DNA of 5,390 nucleotides, taken from Verrucomicrobia bacterium TMED44 (GTDB lineage: Bacteria > Verrucomicrobiota > Verrucomicrobiia > Opitutales > Seribacteraceae). Below the pieces are notes generated by a model. The model worked only from the letters and a program-made list of their open reading frames with translations, did no database searches and was not told the DNA's origin. The translations under genes were made by a program, and so were the position numbers. The stretch's first letter is position 1. Every line of letters begins with the position of its first letter. The DNA lies in the NCBI GenBank assembly GCA_002168015.1, contig NHCX01000026.1:21232-26621 (forward strand), written 5' to 3'. Of this stretch, positions 4,923 through 5,390 are shown one piece after another.

Positions 4923-5390
4923 CTACAACCAATAACTTGGATAATTACGATTCGAATCACTCGATAAATTATTTACCAAAACAGCTACCAAAACCATGAT
5001 TACAGCCCCAATCATTACGGGACAAATGGCATAATAAAAGTCAAGGTTCCTGACATTCTCCCCTCCAATAATTGCAATCAGAGCGGTCGCACCACCAGGA
5101 GGATGGACCGTTCGGGTGACTTGTTGAGCAAAAATAGACAAAGCCACGGCCAACGGATAAACTAGCATTGTGTCTGCACCCAAAATTTTACCTAAGCTTA
5201 CACCGATCAATGCTGAGACAACATGCCCACCGATTACATTACGAGGTTGAGAGAATTCAGCTCTTGGAACTCCATAAACCAAAACAGCAGAAGCACCAAA
5301 AGAACCAATCAAAAAAAGGCTATCCACTCCAACCATCCCAAGTCCAAAGCCAATTCTTTCAATAGCGAAAATACCTAAAAAACCTCCAGC
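4923..5390 (-). CDS. HPP-family integral membrane protein (5' end beyond the window)
   Basis: The frame is open from the right edge to a TAG at 4923-4925, showing the last 155 residues; the true start lies outside the window. An internal Met at 5336 is not the start, because 18 open codons (AGGFLGIFAIERIGFGLG) precede it and fit the family. The naming signature TRTVHPPGGATALIAI is present (HPP at 5097-5105), as is the usual GSFGASAVLVYG...AEFSQPRNVIGGH block. Several membrane segments are visible: at the N-terminal edge, around GSFGASAVLVYG, at SALIGVSLGKI, at MLVYPLAVALSIFA, and at ICPVMIGAVIMVLVAVLV near the end. HPP proteins are about 160-220 residues long, so most of it is seen. Members in cyanobacteria and chloroplasts take part in nitrite transport; here the cargo is unknown. 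It is convergent with the beta-barrel gene, sharing the terminator that abuts its stop. No nitrogen-related neighbour is visible. Confidence 0.92.
   Translation of the reverse strand, partial: AGGFLGIFAIERIGFGLGMVGVDSLFLIGSFGASAVLVYGVPRAEFSQPRNVIGGHVVSALIGVSLGKILGADTMLVYPLAVALSIFAQQVTRTVHPPGGATALIAIIGGENVRNLDFYYAICPVMIGAVIMVLVAVLVNNLSSDSNRNYPSYWL

Noticed and set aside
5334..5336. ATG at 5336 as the start of the HPP gene
   Set aside because: The frame stays open for 18 more codons to the window edge and these encode family-like membrane sequence, so the start is outside the window.
5168..5365. Plus-strand open frame of 65 codons
   Set aside because: It is antisense to the HPP-family gene, and the product is His/Gln-rich shadow sequence.

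Overview
The window is bacterial chromosomal DNA of moderately low GC, densely coded, with no RNA gene, mobile element or CRISPR array that I can see. It holds five protein-coding genes, two of them cut by the window edges. The mix points to a Gram-negative: an outer-membrane beta-barrel protein, a secreted SGNH hydrolase of the GSSS type, and a secreted protein with a duplicated W/GGG-rich domain. I would guess a marine member of the Verrucomicrobiota/Planctomycetota group, but this is inference from gene style only. Most starts lack a recognisable Shine-Dalgarno sequence.

Left half (1-3045, minus strand): a tight three-gene cluster read right to left. First comes a fumarylacetoacetate-hydrolase-fold enzyme that closely resembles 2-keto-3-deoxy-D-arabinonate dehydratase. 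After 37 bp comes an NADP-type alpha-ketoglutaric semialdehyde dehydrogenase. Overlapping its stop is a GTG-started gene for a putative exported protein with two copies of a domain of about 76 residues, running off the left edge. The first two enzymes are the last two steps of the non-phosphorylative (Weimberg/Dahms-like) pentose or pentonate route: 2-keto-3-deoxypentonate -> 2,5-dioxopentanoate -> 2-oxoglutarate. The earlier steps (sugar dehydrogenase, pentonate dehydratase, transporter) are not in the window.

Middle (3046-3349): a divergent intergenic region of about 300 bp between the minus-strand cluster and the plus-strand genes. It contains three TGGTAT half-sites, a 7-bp inverted repeat and a small cluster of direct repeats based on ATCCCTCAA. 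It may carry the control elements for both directions.

Right half: a plus-strand SGNH/GDSL-type hydrolase with a signal peptide, then a separately promoted small outer-membrane beta-barrel protein ending in a strong, probably bidirectional terminator. Convergent to these on the minus strand is the C-terminal 155 residues of an HPP-family integral membrane protein, cut by the right edge. I see no clear functional tie between the right-hand genes and the sugar-acid cluster.
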